A stretch of 64,000 bases of DNA from Thermosphaera aggregans DSM 11486 (GTDB taxonomy: Archaea > Thermoproteota > Thermoprotei_A > Sulfolobales > Desulfurococcaceae): contig NC_014160.1 in assembly GCF_000092185.1 (NCBI RefSeq), positions 744,001-808,000 on the forward strand. The letters are read 5' to 3'. Position numbers and translations under genes: made by a program. The notes under the pieces are model-generated. The model had not been told where the DNA came from and made no database searches. It saw nothing but the letters and a program-made list of their open reading frames with translations. Positions 1 to 8,769 of this stretch are shown in pieces (positions within the stretch are counted from its first letter, which is position 1; every line of letters starts with the position of its first letter).

Positions 1-926
1 ACACCTATGCTCCTAAGCTCCTCTTTAAGTCTTTCAAGATAGCTCGCCATGGCCCTGGCTGATGGTATGTTGTAGAGGGGGCCCCGGGGGCTTTCATTGT
101 AGAAAGGCCTGTTGCAGTCCGGGCAACCCGACGTGTAGAATGCTTCGAGCAGGTTGTTCAGCGGAATATCCCTCTTCACCCATTCCTTGTCGAGGTCTAT
201 GTACTGCTCCGGGTTTAAACCGTTCTCTATGAGGAACCTTGCCAGCTGGGCGAGCCTGTAATGCTTCAGACCGGCCTTCGAGGAGCCGCGCGGGTCGACA
301 TACGCGAACAGCGCGATCCTGCAGCCTGCTCCGTGAGCCCTCAGCATGGTTTCAACAATCTCTCTCAAGGACTCCCCGAGCCCTGCTATAAGGTGTACGT
401 AAACGTTTCCAGCCCCGTAAGCCCTCACAGCCTTCTCGATAAACCTCCAGTAAACACTCCAGCTGTACGGCTTATCCCATTTCTCGAACAACCCCGGGGT
501 CGAGGCGTCGAGGCCCACTCCGATAGCGTCCACGCCCAGCCTCCTGGAAGCCTCAAGCACGTGCTCAGGGACCGGTGTTATAGCCAGGGATGAGGGGGTT
601 TCCGGGTCGACCTCTCTAAGCTCCCCCAGGATTTTCAAAGCCTCGCTGTGGAAGCCCGGCTTTAAAACTGTTTGGAAGCAGATCCGTTTAAACACCCTTC
701 TCCACGAATTCTTCAACTCTCCCAAGCCTACAGCGGGCCAGGAGACCCTGCCCAACCACTCCCTGGGCTCTCTGCGAGAGCTCCTGGATTGTAGGCAGAA
801 GCCGCATCTAGCGTTGCAACCCTTCTCGGAATACTGTAATAGGTAAGCGGTGGAAGGCTCTTCCAGTGTTTTAAATTCAATTAGCCCCAGCCTCGCCAAT
901 GTTCCAGCGGAAGCCCTCACCAGCAT
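1..926 (-). CDS. Radical SAM protein, LipS1/LipS2-like (3' end outside window)
   Basis: The frame is open from an ATG at 926 down to the window edge, so about 308 residues are visible and the C-terminus is missing. The motif CNARCGFC (Cx3Cx2C, residues about 35-42) is the radical SAM [4Fe-4S] signature. A second pair, GCPDCNRP, lies near the end of the visible part and could bind an auxiliary cluster. It is divergent from the lipoate-protein ligase genes lplA/lplB only about 75 bases away. Known context: in Thermococcus and some bacteria the radical SAM pair LipS1/LipS2 makes lipoyl groups and clusters with LplA. I infer a lipoyl-synthase role from this context; biotin-synthase-like or another radical SAM chemistry cannot be excluded. 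Confidence 0.72.
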   Translation of the reverse strand, partial: MLVRASAGTLARLGLIEFKTLEEPSTAYLLQYSEKGCNARCGFCLQSRSSRREPREWLGRVSWPAVGLGELKNSWRRVFKRICFQTVLKPGFHSEALKILGELREVDPETPSSLAITPVPEHVLEASRRLGVDAIGVGLDASTPGLFEKWDKPYSWSVYWRFIEKAVRAYGAGNVYVHLIAGLGESLREIVETMLRAHGAGCRIALFAYVDPRGSSKAGLKHYRLAQLARFLIENGLNPEQYIDLDKEWVKRDIPLNNLLEAFYTSGCPDCNRPFYNESPRGPLYNIPSARAMASYLERLKEELRSIG

Positions 927-1000
927 GTTGTCTCCAACTCTCTTTCCCGAAATGTTAAAATAATGAAGCCATCCTTATAGAGTTGTGCTGGAGACGCTGT

Positions 1001-1756
1001 ATGAGGCTTAGGGCTATCCTTGACCTCGGGGGACGCGATGTCCACTGGCAAATGGCTATTGATGAAGCCCTGCTAGTGCTTCGGAGAGAGGGCTTGATTC
1101 CCGACACCCTGAGAATATACAGGTTTAAGCCCAGCGCCGTCACAATAGGGTATTTCCAGAGGGTTAGGGACTCGGTCAACCTGGGGTTTCTCGAGGAAGC
1201 GGGAATACCGTTCACCCGGAGGATAACGGGTGGAGGCTCAGTTTTCCACGACGAGAACGGGGAGTTAACGTACAGCGTGGTGTTACCGATCAAGGGGGAT
1301 TTAACAGATGTTCAGGAAAGCTACAGGATCATATGCGATGGTCTCGTGAAAGCGCTGGAGAAGCTTGGCGTGAAAGCGGAGTTCGCGCCCGTCAACGACA
1401 TCCTGGTTCAGGGTAGGAAGATATCTGGTAGCGCTCAGACGAGGAGGGCTGGATACCTCCTCCAGCATGGCACGTTAATGTATGCGACAAACCTGGATCT
1501 TCTCGAGAAAACCCTTGCCGCGCCTCGCGAGAAGCTTGAGAGTAAAGGGGTGAGAAGCATTAGGGAAAGAGTCGTAACACTCGAGCAGGTCATAGGGCGG
1601 GTGAGCCTTGAGGAGCTGGCGGAGGCGCTCTTCCAAGGCTTCGCGAAATCTTTAAACGCAGAAGTATATGTCGACGAGCTGTCCGAGAGGGAGCTGGAGG
1701 CGGCGTCGAAACTGGTTGACAAGTACAGGGATCCAGGGTGGGTGTTTAAGAGGTGA
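1001..1756 (+). CDS. lplA: Lipoate-protein ligase A, catalytic subunit
   Basis: Activates lipoate (or octanoate) with ATP and transfers it to the lysine of lipoyl-domain proteins such as glycine-cleavage H protein. The sequence shows the family features: RRITGGGSVFHDENGELTYS (the lipoyl-AMP binding RR.(T/S)GGG.V.HD block), NDI.. and a conserved KISGSAQ lysine segment. It lacks the C-terminal domain of bacterial LplA; that domain is supplied by the next gene, as described for Thermoplasma LplA/LplB. An earlier in-frame TTG at 983 exists, but the ATG at 1001 has GGAGA about 7 bases upstream and begins the conserved MRLRAILDLGG segment, so I chose it. It ends 3 bases before lplB. Confidence 0.92.
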   Translation: MRLRAILDLGGRDVHWQMAIDEALLVLRREGLIPDTLRIYRFKPSAVTIGYFQRVRDSVNLGFLEEAGIPFTRRITGGGSVFHDENGELTYSVVLPIKGDLTDVQESYRIICDGLVKALEKLGVKAEFAPVNDILVQGRKISGSAQTRRAGYLLQHGTLMYATNLDLLEKTLAAPREKLESKGVRSIRERVVTLEQVIGRVSLEELAEALFQGFAKSLNAEVYVDELSERELEAASKLVDKYRDPGWVFKR

Positions 1757-1759
1757 TGC

Positions 1760-2062
1760 ATGTTGAAGAGTGAGTCCATTGTTTTAAGACATGGGAAGAC
1801 GGTGAAGATCGACTTGGTTTTAAGCGATGACTGCCGGGTTCAGGAAATAATTATCTCTGGCGACTTCTTCATCTACCCGGAGGAATCCCTGGAGGGGTTG
1901 GAGGAGAGGTTAAAGGGCTGTGGAGAACCAGCGTGTATTGAGGAAGCGTTCAAAACCCTTGAATCCTCAACCCTGCTGGGGGTGAATTTTGAGGATGTTA
2001 AGCGGAGGATTGCCGAGGCCGTTGAGAAGTGCACCGGGGTAAGGGGAGGTGGCGCGGATTAG
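1760..2062 (+). CDS. lplB: Lipoate-protein ligase accessory subunit (C-terminal domain protein LplB)
   Basis: A 100-residue protein corresponding to the C-terminal domain that is fused in bacterial LplA. It contains the typical IIISGDFFIYPEE segment and a helical tail with several Leu/Glu pairs. In Thermoplasma the separate LplB is needed for lipoate adenylation by LplA (known of the family). It starts 3 bases after lplA with GAGGTGAT in front of the ATG, so the two are surely cotranscribed and probably form a 1:1 complex. After the stop come about 160 bases without a gene, then the convergent thioredoxin-like gene. Confidence 0.88.
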   Translation: MLKSESIVLRHGKTVKIDLVLSDDCRVQEIIISGDFFIYPEESLEGLEERLKGCGEPACIEEAFKTLESSTLLGVNFEDVKRRIAEAVEKCTGVRGGGAD

Positions 2063-2222
2063 GGTTTAACGCTTTTCTAAACCGCTTCCCAGACCAGGCG
2101 TGTTTCCGGGCAACAGTGTTTTCAACCCCGCCTCAGCTTTAAAGCCTCCAGGGATTAGTCTCGCCGGAGGTGTGCGGGCGCGGCGACCTGTGCTTGAATG
2201 CTGGCTTCTCAGTACTTGGTGT

Positions 2223-3011
2223 TCAAACCCCGTTTTTTAAATGATTAACTATCTCCCAATACTCCTTATCGTTGAACAGAGTGTTCGCCTCGTTCTCGAC
2301 CTTGTTGAGGATTCCCTTCCCGGTTTTAGATATGAAGCTTGAGATCTCCTCGGCGTTCGCCATTCCCGCGCCCAGCGGGTTCGACGGGAGCCCCACTCTC
2401 CCAATGCTTGCCTTGGCGAGGAGCCATGCCCCGATCACCTCCGGCCTCGAAGCACTAACCAGGTCATCCGTCGTAAGCCTCCTGTTCGAAGACCAGTATA
2501 GTTCTCTCGCGAAGGCTACTGCGAGAGTCCTCCTAAGCTTGTCAACCCATTCATTGTAAAGCTCCCTCATCCTCCCCCTTACCTCTTCAAGAGCCTTGTC
2601 GACATCCACTCCTGTGAGGGGAGCCCTGTAAGCAGCCTTGGCGAAGCCTTTATCCAGCACGGGCTCCAGCGACCCCCACAGCACTACGAGGCTTGAAGCG
2701 TAGGAACTGTGCATCACGCTCGTCATGAAGGATTCAGCCGGGTCTGCGGGAGGCTGGAGGCCCCTCCCCTCGAGCACGGCTTCAACCTCCCACGGCTCCA
2801 AGGGGTCGGCTGCGGCTGGCTCACCGTTCACCAGGAGCCACGGGACGCTCCAAGCCTTCTTCTCGAAGCCTATCGACGGCTTGTCAGCAACCAGGATTCT
2901 CAAACGGTTTAAGAAGCCCTTCTCGCCCAGCGTTTTCAACAACCTGTAGCTTGAAAAACACGTGGGGTGGACAACCAGCTCGACAATGCTCATGGGGGTC
3001 AACCGTTCCAT
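2223..3011 (-). CDS. Thioredoxin-fold protein with a helical C-terminal domain
   Basis: Residues 8-75 read as a thioredoxin/glutaredoxin fold: a beta strand (IVELVVHPT), a possible active site PTCFSSY with one cysteine, and a SVPWLLVNGEP segment with the cis-proline typical of the fold. The C-terminal 160 residues are helical and charged, without a motif I recognise. A single cysteine at the active site argues against a classical dithiol oxidoreductase; it could be a monothiol or binding protein. A TATA-like TTTTAATAAC at 3028-3037 lies about 25 bases before the ATG, suggesting a leaderless mRNA. It converges on lplB. Function inferred only from fold. Confidence 0.7.
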   Translation of the reverse strand: MERLTPMSIVELVVHPTCFSSYRLLKTLGEKGFLNRLRILVADKPSIGFEKKAWSVPWLLVNGEPAAADPLEPWEVEAVLEGRGLQPPADPAESFMTSVMHSSYASSLVVLWGSLEPVLDKGFAKAAYRAPLTGVDVDKALEEVRGRMRELYNEWVDKLRRTLAVAFARELYWSSNRRLTTDDLVSASRPEVIGAWLLAKASIGRVGLPSNPLGAGMANAEEISSFISKTGKGILNKVENEANTLFNDKEYWEIVNHLKNGV

Positions 3012-3335
3012 ATTAATTGAAACATGGTTTTAATAACGTGCTCGCGAAAACCCAGCGGGCCCTCCCCACTCTTCAACGCGGCGTGGCGGAGGATTCCGCG
3101 TGGAAAACGAGCAGTAGCTTCCGAGAAGACCCTCTCGGCAAACCCGTTTAGCAGGCCCCGGGGGTGTTCTCTCAAATCCTCGGACGATCAGACCACCATG
3201 TCAACATGCCGTGGCTTCCCCAGGTATGCGGCGCAGTAGCCAGCCACGGTGGAGAAGGGTTCGGGCACCATGACTTCGTAGGCTGCGGCAACGGCTCCGG
3301 GTTTATCTTAGGTTTGCTTCAGTTTATCTTAGGTT
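3012..3335. other. Intergenic region with the start promoter of the upstream gene and a possible gene remnant
   Basis: No intact gene. On the minus strand about 3190-3300 reads as plausible protein (VMVPEPFSTVAGYCAAYLGK, then a stop), and after the stop another open stretch runs to about 3040 without a convincing start. This may be a decayed gene, but I cannot assign a family. The TATA box for the thioredoxin-like gene is at 3028-3037. Confidence 0.3.
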
Positions 3336-3342
3336 TGCTTCA
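3301..3342. repeat. Perfect 21-bp tandem duplication
   Basis: The unit starting GTTTATCTTAGG and ending TTTGCTTCA occurs at 3301-3321 and again, without a mismatch, at 3322-3342. Each copy ends in TCA that, with the next base, makes TCAG, the reverse complement of a D box (CUGA). The duplication therefore repeats the 3' tail of the C/D box sRNA candidate that overlaps it. Confidence 0.85.
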
Positions 3343-3398
3343 GATGAGACAGGTTTTCTCATCCCTTCCGCGTCAAGCCCGTTTTCTCATCATCGCTT
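3336..3398 (-). ncRNA. Probable C/D box sRNA (2'-O-methylation guide)
   Basis: Read on the minus strand, a C box (GATGATGA) is followed by a guide stretch (GAAAACGGGC), a weak D' region, a C'-like GGATGAG, a second guide (AACCTGTCTCAT) and a clean D box (CTGA, 3343-3340). The layout and the total of about 60 bases fit archaeal C/D sRNAs that bind L7Ae, Nop5 and fibrillarin. The second guide is complementary to TGAGACAGGT, which resembles a conserved stretch of 23S rRNA near the sarcin-ricin region (from memory, not aligned). It is located between two protein genes transcribed in the same direction. The D' box is poor, which lowers confidence. Confidence 0.6.
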
Positions 3399-3426
3399 AA
3401 ATCTTAGTGTTTAAAGGGTTTTAACC

Positions 3427-4731
3427 CTAGTCTATCCAATCCTTTGTCTCAATCTTCTCCGGGATGTAGTCGTCGGCTAGGAATTTAAGACCCTTGCTGG
3501 CCATTGCCTCGATCTCGAGCTTGCTGAGTGTTTTGAAGAATATGCAGAGCTCCCTAACCCACTCGGGGCTTCTGAACCATGGGTAGCCCGTCAAGCCCTC
3601 TTTCCTCTTCTTAACCTTGCTTTTCAAGTCACCCTCATCCATGCAGACGTCTGCTACTTCGAATCCGACGAGCTCGACGGCTCTTTCAATATCCTTCTGC
3701 TTGGCCTTGATAATATAGTTCTTCCTCTCCTTCTCATCCAGGTAGGCCTTCTTGCCGCGGAGCCTTGCCAGGGATGATTTAGGCATTCCGGGGAAGCCCT
3801 TGTCAAGCTTTGCTAAAACCTCGGTGAACGGGGCGTCCCCGAAGACATCGGTCATCATCACCCCTATGAACTTCGCCCCCGGGGTTGCAAGCCTCTCGCT
3901 CTCGTAGGACAGCGTTATGCTGCCTATTTTGAAGACACTGTAGATGTAGTATCCGTAGGGGTCGCTGTCCGCTAGCACGTACACGGGGAGCTTCAACTCC
4001 TCGTTGAGCCTTCTCACAAACCTCCTAGTAGCCCTGTCGGGCTGGCCAGCGCTCGTCACCAGTATAGCCTTGTTCTTCCTCCAAAAGCCATACCTGTGGA
4101 GCTGCTGGAAGACCGCATCCTTCTCGACAACCAGGACGTACTCGGCGTCAACATCCTTGAACTCTATGAGGTCCGGGGTGGGCTCGATCGAGTATGCCCC
4201 GTGCCCCATTCTGCTTAAATCAATGGTGTCGTCCCCGCTCCTGATAACCAGGTTGCCGACAACCTTACCCTTCTCCTTGCTGAGGATGAGCAGTTCCTCC
4301 CTGAGAACGTTGAGGAAAACCTCCAAGTCCCTTATAACGCTGTCGGACTCCTTCTGCTCCTCCCAGCTGTTCTCGTGCACTATCTTCCCGTCGATATCCC
4401 TGTAAGAGATGGTGTGCTTGCCCCTGTAGTAGAGATCACGTATTGTAGGGTACTCGTTGTTGACTAGCGAGTCGTAGATTATTGAGGCCATCAGCATCGT
4501 CTGCATGAACTTCCTCGCCTCGTTGACATCGGTGAAGCTCCTCTTCAACGTCTCCGGCCCCAGCAGGAGTAGCTTGTTCTTGTGGTCGTAGATGGTGTTG
4601 GAAAGGGTTCTCTTGGGCATTACGAGGACGGGCCTCTCCCCCTTTACGATCAACTGGGATATTTCGAGAAACCTCTTCTTCATCAGCTCACTAGCCCTTG
4701 CCCTTGCCTGCAGGTCTGCCTTTGTAACCAT
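3427..4731 (-). CDS. top6A: DNA topoisomerase VI subunit A (Spo11 homologue)
   Basis: Type IIB topoisomerase subunit that cuts both DNA strands; with subunit B it relaxes supercoils and decatenates chromosomes. The winged-helix domain holds the catalytic tyrosine in IRDLYYRGKH (Tyr at about 101-102). The Toprim domain has the glutamate in VLVVEKDAVF and the acidic pair in LADSDPYGYY that bind Mg. About 434 residues, slightly longer than the family's usual 360-400, with extra N-terminal residues. A TTG at 4746 overlaps the top6B stop, but the ATG at 4731 behind the GAGGCGGGGAGG stretch looks better. Same operon as top6B, which lies directly upstream. Confidence 0.96.
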   Translation of the reverse strand: MVTKADLQARARASELMKKRFLEISQLIVKGERPVLVMPKRTLSNTIYDHKNKLLLLGPETLKRSFTDVNEARKFMQTMLMASIIYDSLVNNEYPTIRDLYYRGKHTISYRDIDGKIVHENSWEEQKESDSVIRDLEVFLNVLREELLILSKEKGKVVGNLVIRSGDDTIDLSRMGHGAYSIEPTPDLIEFKDVDAEYVLVVEKDAVFQQLHRYGFWRKNKAILVTSAGQPDRATRRFVRRLNEELKLPVYVLADSDPYGYYIYSVFKIGSITLSYESERLATPGAKFIGVMMTDVFGDAPFTEVLAKLDKGFPGMPKSSLARLRGKKAYLDEKERKNYIIKAKQKDIERAVELVGFEVADVCMDEGDLKSKVKKRKEGLTGYPWFRSPEWVRELCIFFKTLSKLEIEAMASKGLKFLADDYIPEKIETKDWID

Positions 4732-4742
4732 GCCTCCCCGCC

Positions 4743-6341
4743 TCAAGTACCTATTTCAACTGTTTCAACGCTCCGGGCAACCTCCTCGAGCGAGAGCCCG
4801 GCTCTCTTAGCAACTATTTCGACAAGCTTCTGCTTGAGAAGTTCCTGGTCGATACCGTCCTCACCCCTCACGATTGTGTGAAGGCTTCTCGCTATCTCCG
4901 GGATGTACTTGGCTAGGAGGACAACCCTCCTCTTAACCTCCTCCTCCCTGGCCTTCCTCACCAGGTATATCTTCAGCCTTCGCAGAACCTCCATTAAAGC
5001 AAGCCTTATCTCCCTCCTGATCTCGGGCACGTCGGCAATGCTCTCCTTGCCAACTCCTTTGAAAGGTATCTTTGTGCTGCACACGTGGACTAGGACCACG
5101 AGGGGTGCTGGGAAAGCTATTGAGTAGTTGGCCCAGTTAATATCCTCCTTGATTACGAAGGTCGTCACATCGCTCCCCTCGTCGTACAGTAGCGGTATCT
5201 TGTTAGCATATCTAAGTATCACAGGCTTGTCCATCTCGCTCTGAGGTGTGCCTCCCCCGTAGGCGACGCCCGCCTCCACGATAAACGGGTGTCCGTGATA
5301 AACCTGCGGCCTCCTCGTCACAGCCTCAACGAACTCCGGCTTGAACATCCTGGATAATCCCGTGACAATAATCTCCCTTCCCAGTGGGGAAATCGCCTTG
5401 GCTGAGGGGGGCCTGAGGTTTTCAAACCCCTTGATCGCGTTCACAATTCTCAGTAGCTCATCCTCTCCAAGGGATCCAGCAGGCTTCGAAGGGTCGACCC
5501 CGGCCCGGTTTAAAACCTCCGTAGCTGTTGACTCCCCAACGCTCTGGAAGTTCTTGATTAAAAGATCTTTAACAGTGTCTGAAGCACTCAACTCTTTCAA
5601 CTGCTTCATCATCTCGAGGTCGACGCCGAACGGGTGGGGTTTAACCTCTACAGGGGGCCTTGGCAGGATGCTTATCGCCCTGGGGTAGTAGATTATTTCG
5701 TTCTCCGGCGTCAGGAATATTATGTTCGCGTAGGGGGTGACCACTACTGAGCGCGACAAGTACTCCATGATCTTGGGCTTAGCCCTTGCCCAGTCGCCCT
5801 CGAGCGTTATAGACACTATTGTGCCGTGCCAGTCCCTGCTCTTCCTCCAGGTTCCTCTTTCAAGGATGACCGGTTCGTTCTTGTTAACATCTATCCTTAG
5901 CTTGAAGTAGTATATTCTCTTAAACCCCTGCTTGCTCGTGATTACTTCAACAGGCCTCCCAGTGGTCATCTGCCCGTAGAGCACTGCCATTTTAACGCCC
6001 AGCCCGTACATTCCACGGGTCTGCTTCAGAACATACTTGCTGCTGAACAGTACTTTTCCGAAAGCGTTTGGAACAACATCTGGCGGCAAGCCTATGCCGT
6101 TATCCTCCACAGTCACCCTGTAGTACTCCTGGATCTCGTCAACCCTCTTAATGGATATCTTGACGTCGGGGAGTATTCCGTGGGCATCGGTCGCGTCCAA
6201 AGCGTTCTCGTAAAGCTCTCTCACAGTCTGGTACAATGCTCTAACAGGGTTTGAGAAACCAGCAATCTCCCTGTACTTGTAGAAAAACTCGGCAGGGCTT
6301 ATCGCCCTATACTTCTCAACGCCCTCGACACTGTTCGACAT
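4743..6341 (-). CDS. top6B: DNA topoisomerase VI subunit B (GHKL ATPase)
   Basis: ATP-driven gate of topoisomerase VI. The Bergerat fold is visible: N box ELYENALDATD, G1 box VEDNGIGLP, and GMYGLGVKMAVLYGQ as the G2 lid; these bind ATP-Mg. The transducer domain follows with the switch-lysine region, then a helical C-terminal part. About 532 residues, normal for the family. The start ATG at 6341 has GGGGG about 10 bases upstream; an in-frame TTG at 6350 is closer to that site and less likely. The stop overlaps the following top6A region, so the two subunits are translated from one mRNA in B-A order, the usual archaeal arrangement. Confidence 0.96.
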   Translation of the reverse strand: MSNSVEGVEKYRAISPAEFFYKYREIAGFSNPVRALYQTVRELYENALDATDAHGILPDVKISIKRVDEIQEYYRVTVEDNGIGLPPDVVPNAFGKVLFSSKYVLKQTRGMYGLGVKMAVLYGQMTTGRPVEVITSKQGFKRIYYFKLRIDVNKNEPVILERGTWRKSRDWHGTIVSITLEGDWARAKPKIMEYLSRSVVVTPYANIIFLTPENEIIYYPRAISILPRPPVEVKPHPFGVDLEMMKQLKELSASDTVKDLLIKNFQSVGESTATEVLNRAGVDPSKPAGSLGEDELLRIVNAIKGFENLRPPSAKAISPLGREIIVTGLSRMFKPEFVEAVTRRPQVYHGHPFIVEAGVAYGGGTPQSEMDKPVILRYANKIPLLYDEGSDVTTFVIKEDINWANYSIAFPAPLVVLVHVCSTKIPFKGVGKESIADVPEIRREIRLALMEVLRRLKIYLVRKAREEEVKRRVVLLAKYIPEIARSLHTIVRGEDGIDQELLKQKLVEIVAKRAGLSLEEVARSVETVEIGT

Positions 6342-6638
6342 TTTAGACAAACCCCCTAAATACTCGCAAACTCTGATCTATTATCCAGTAATACTCTTTA
6401 AAAACCGAGGCACCGGGCTTTCCACTCTCCAGCTGGATGTATCAGTTTTACTGTAAAATATCATTGTAAATAGGGTTGGCCACGCCCTAGTAACCGGGCG
6501 GGGTTTTCAACCCTCGCACAGTGTTTTACAGGACTTGTGCTTAAATGAGAGGTTAAAATGCTCTCCATGTCCAGCCGGTCTCAGAGGGATATTTATAATA
6601 TTTACTGATATAAATACTCAATTGAAGAGGTGGATTAT
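6342..6638. promoter_or_regulatory. Divergent promoter region between top6B and the cstA operon
   Basis: About 300 bases without a gene. A strong TATA element (ATATTTATAATATTTAC, about 6590-6606) sits 35-45 bases before the GTG start at 6639. A short palindrome TTTTACTGTAAAA lies at about 6446-6458, and a related GTGTTTTACAGG about 80 bases further on, so a regulator site is possible but unproven. The minus-strand promoter of top6B would lie in the AT-rich stretch at about 6355-6400. Confidence 0.5.
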
Positions 6639-6869
6639 GTGAGCCCCAAGGAGGTCTTGGGACTAATAATAACCGTAATCGCGATCGGGATAATATTCTA
6701 CGCCTACATATCAACCGGCGGTGTCGTGAAGGGGGATATAGCGGTAGCGGCCGGCATTGCAGGGTTCGTCCTAATACTTATTGGGCCATACCTATGGCTT
6801 GGGGAGGTTCCTGTAGCTGTTAGGAAGTTCGTTGAGGCTAAGACAGGGGCTAAGCTGGAGCAGAAGTAG
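6639..6869 (+). CDS. Small two-helix membrane protein preceding CstA
   Basis: About 76 residues with two hydrophobic segments, LGLIITVIAIGIIFYAYI and IAVAAGIAGFVLILIGPYLW, and a charged tail (KFVEAKTGAKLEQK) that is probably cytoplasmic. An earlier GTG at 6630 overlaps the AGAGG ribosome site; the GTG at 6639 has that site 8 bases upstream and is preferred. It lies 14 bases before the CstA-family gene in the same direction. I do not recognise a family; the pairing suggests an accessory or regulatory subunit of the carrier, much as small proteins accompany CstA/BtsT in bacteria (analogy only). Confidence 0.7.
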   Translation: MSPKEVLGLIITVIAIGIIFYAYISTGGVVKGDIAVAAGIAGFVLILIGPYLWLGEVPVAVRKFVEAKTGAKLEQK

Positions 6870-6883
6870 GGGGTGTTGGATGA

Positions 6884-8719
6884 ATGTACCCGATCCTCAT
6901 ACTCCTGATCGTTCTATTCATATACGGGATTGCCTACGTCTTCTATGGGAGGAAAATACTTGAGCAACGGGTCACCAAGGCGGATCCCAACAGGCCGACC
7001 CCTGCGCTGACCAAGTTCGACGGTGTCGACTATGTCCCGGCTAACAAGTATGTTCTCTACGGCCACCACTTCGCATCGATCGCTGGGGCTGGACCTATCA
7101 CCGGCCCGGCGTTCGCGCTTAACTGGGGCTGGGGGCTCCCGCTGATATGGGTGTTGTTCGGCAACGTCTTCATTGGGGCTGTACACGACTACTTAGCAAT
7201 AATGTCGAGCATCAGGCACGGTGGCTTATCAGTAATGAGTATTTCGGAGTCAACGATGGGGAAGAAGGCAAGGTATGTCTTCCTAGCCTACACCTGGTTC
7301 GCCCTGATCCTGGTGCTCGCGGCATTCCTCAGCGTTGCCTCGTCAACATTCATAAATGTTCCCTCAGCGGCCACGGTGGCTGTCCTCTACATGCCTCTCG
7401 CCCTGTTGTTCGGGATAATGGTGTACAGGCTGGGGGTTAACGTTAAGGTAGCGACAGCCATAGCTCTCGTCCTCGAGGTCGTGCTGGTATACGCCAGCTA
7501 CTACACCCAGTTAGTCATGCCCGGCGACGCCCCCGTCCCGTATCAAACATGGGTTGTTATGCTGGCTGTTTACAGCTTCATCGCGGCTTCTCTACCAGTG
7601 TGGTTCCTCCTACAGCCTAGGGATTACTTGAACGCATACCTGCTATGGGGCTTCGTAGCCCTCGCTGTCCTAGCACCTCTCGCAATACCTCTCATAGGGT
7701 TAACCGGTCCCTTGATCACCAGCTTCGTAGCCAGCGGAGCCACTATCGGAGCGATCGGCGAGGCCGCGAAGGCTGATATAGCCTGGTTCTGGCCCACTGT
7801 CCCCCTGACGATCGCTTGTGGAGCGCTGTCAGGCTTCCACTCGGTGGTAGGCTCTGGGACAACATCCAAGCAGCTTGCCAACGAGCTCGACGCTCTCCTA
7901 GTAGGGTACGGTGGAATGTTGACGGAGGGGGCTGTGTCATCCCTAGCGGTGATCCTCCCGGCCGCCATAGTCTGGGACTTCTCAGCGTTCGCCTCTAACG
8001 CCGGCCTCTCAACCAGCACGCTTCTAAACGCTGGCTTAAACGTCACGGCAACGCCAACTGTGTTGAAACTCTCCGGGGTGTCGAGATTCTATACTTCCTA
8101 CGGACTGGTTCAAGCATTGATGTGGTCGAGGCTTCTAGGGGTTGAGAGCTTCCCAGCCCTGTACAAGGGCTTCTCAACGTTCGCTGCATGGGCTCTCGCA
8201 GCCTTCGTGCTGACAACGCTTGACACTGCTAACAGGCTGGCAAGGTTTGCATGGGTGGAGATGTTCGACTGGGTTAAGGCCAGGAGCCCCGGTATTCACA
8301 AGGTGATAGCTAACAGGTGGGTTGCCTCCCTGATACCGATACTGATAGGAGCGGTAATGGCCCTGCCACAGGTGACGGATCCGTTGACGGGCAAGCCCAT
8401 ATATGCCTACCAGTTGATATGGCCCGCCTTCTCGGGTACTAACCAGTTGCTCGCGGCAATAGCGTTGCTCACTGAGGCGTTATGGGTTTACGCCGTCTTG
8501 AAGGTCAGGGGTAAGATCAGCCTCCTTATAATGGTTCCAGCAGTGTTCCTATGGGTCACTGTTACGTCAGCCCTCTTCATATGGCTCTTCCTCGTAGTGC
8601 CCACTCTGCCGACACTGTACATTGCTACGACAGGGCTCATAGTGGTGGCATCCCTGGTGCTCGACATCGCTCTAGTACTGTTGTTCGTTAAATCCCTGAG
8701 GCACGCGGCGAGAGCATAG
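6884..8719 (+). CDS. cstA: CstA-family carbon starvation protein, peptide/pyruvate carrier
   Basis: A polytopic membrane protein of 611 residues with about 16 hydrophobic segments. The N-terminal half carries family signatures: RPTPALTKFDGVDYVPANKY, then GHHFASIAGAGPITGPAFA and WGWGLPLIWVLFGNVFIGAVHD. CstA proteins import peptides or pyruvate under carbon limitation in bacteria; the archaeal substrate is not known. In the middle lies GFHSVVGSGTTSKQLANE, also conserved. Operon with the small membrane protein upstream. In a peptide-fermenting crenarchaeote, uptake of peptides would feed amino acid oxidation; this is inference. Confidence 0.9.
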   Translation: MYPILILLIVLFIYGIAYVFYGRKILEQRVTKADPNRPTPALTKFDGVDYVPANKYVLYGHHFASIAGAGPITGPAFALNWGWGLPLIWVLFGNVFIGAVHDYLAIMSSIRHGGLSVMSISESTMGKKARYVFLAYTWFALILVLAAFLSVASSTFINVPSAATVAVLYMPLALLFGIMVYRLGVNVKVATAIALVLEVVLVYASYYTQLVMPGDAPVPYQTWVVMLAVYSFIAASLPVWFLLQPRDYLNAYLLWGFVALAVLAPLAIPLIGLTGPLITSFVASGATIGAIGEAAKADIAWFWPTVPLTIACGALSGFHSVVGSGTTSKQLANELDALLVGYGGMLTEGAVSSLAVILPAAIVWDFSAFASNAGLSTSTLLNAGLNVTATPTVLKLSGVSRFYTSYGLVQALMWSRLLGVESFPALYKGFSTFAAWALAAFVLTTLDTANRLARFAWVEMFDWVKARSPGIHKVIANRWVASLIPILIGAVMALPQVTDPLTGKPIYAYQLIWPAFSGTNQLLAAIALLTEALWVYAVLKVRGKISLLIMVPAVFLWVTVTSALFIWLFLVVPTLPTLYIATTGLIVVASLVLDIALVLLFVKSLRHAARA

Positions 8720-8769
8720 GCTTTTTTAATTAGCTTTTTTCCCACTATAATCCTCATTGGTGCCTGCGA

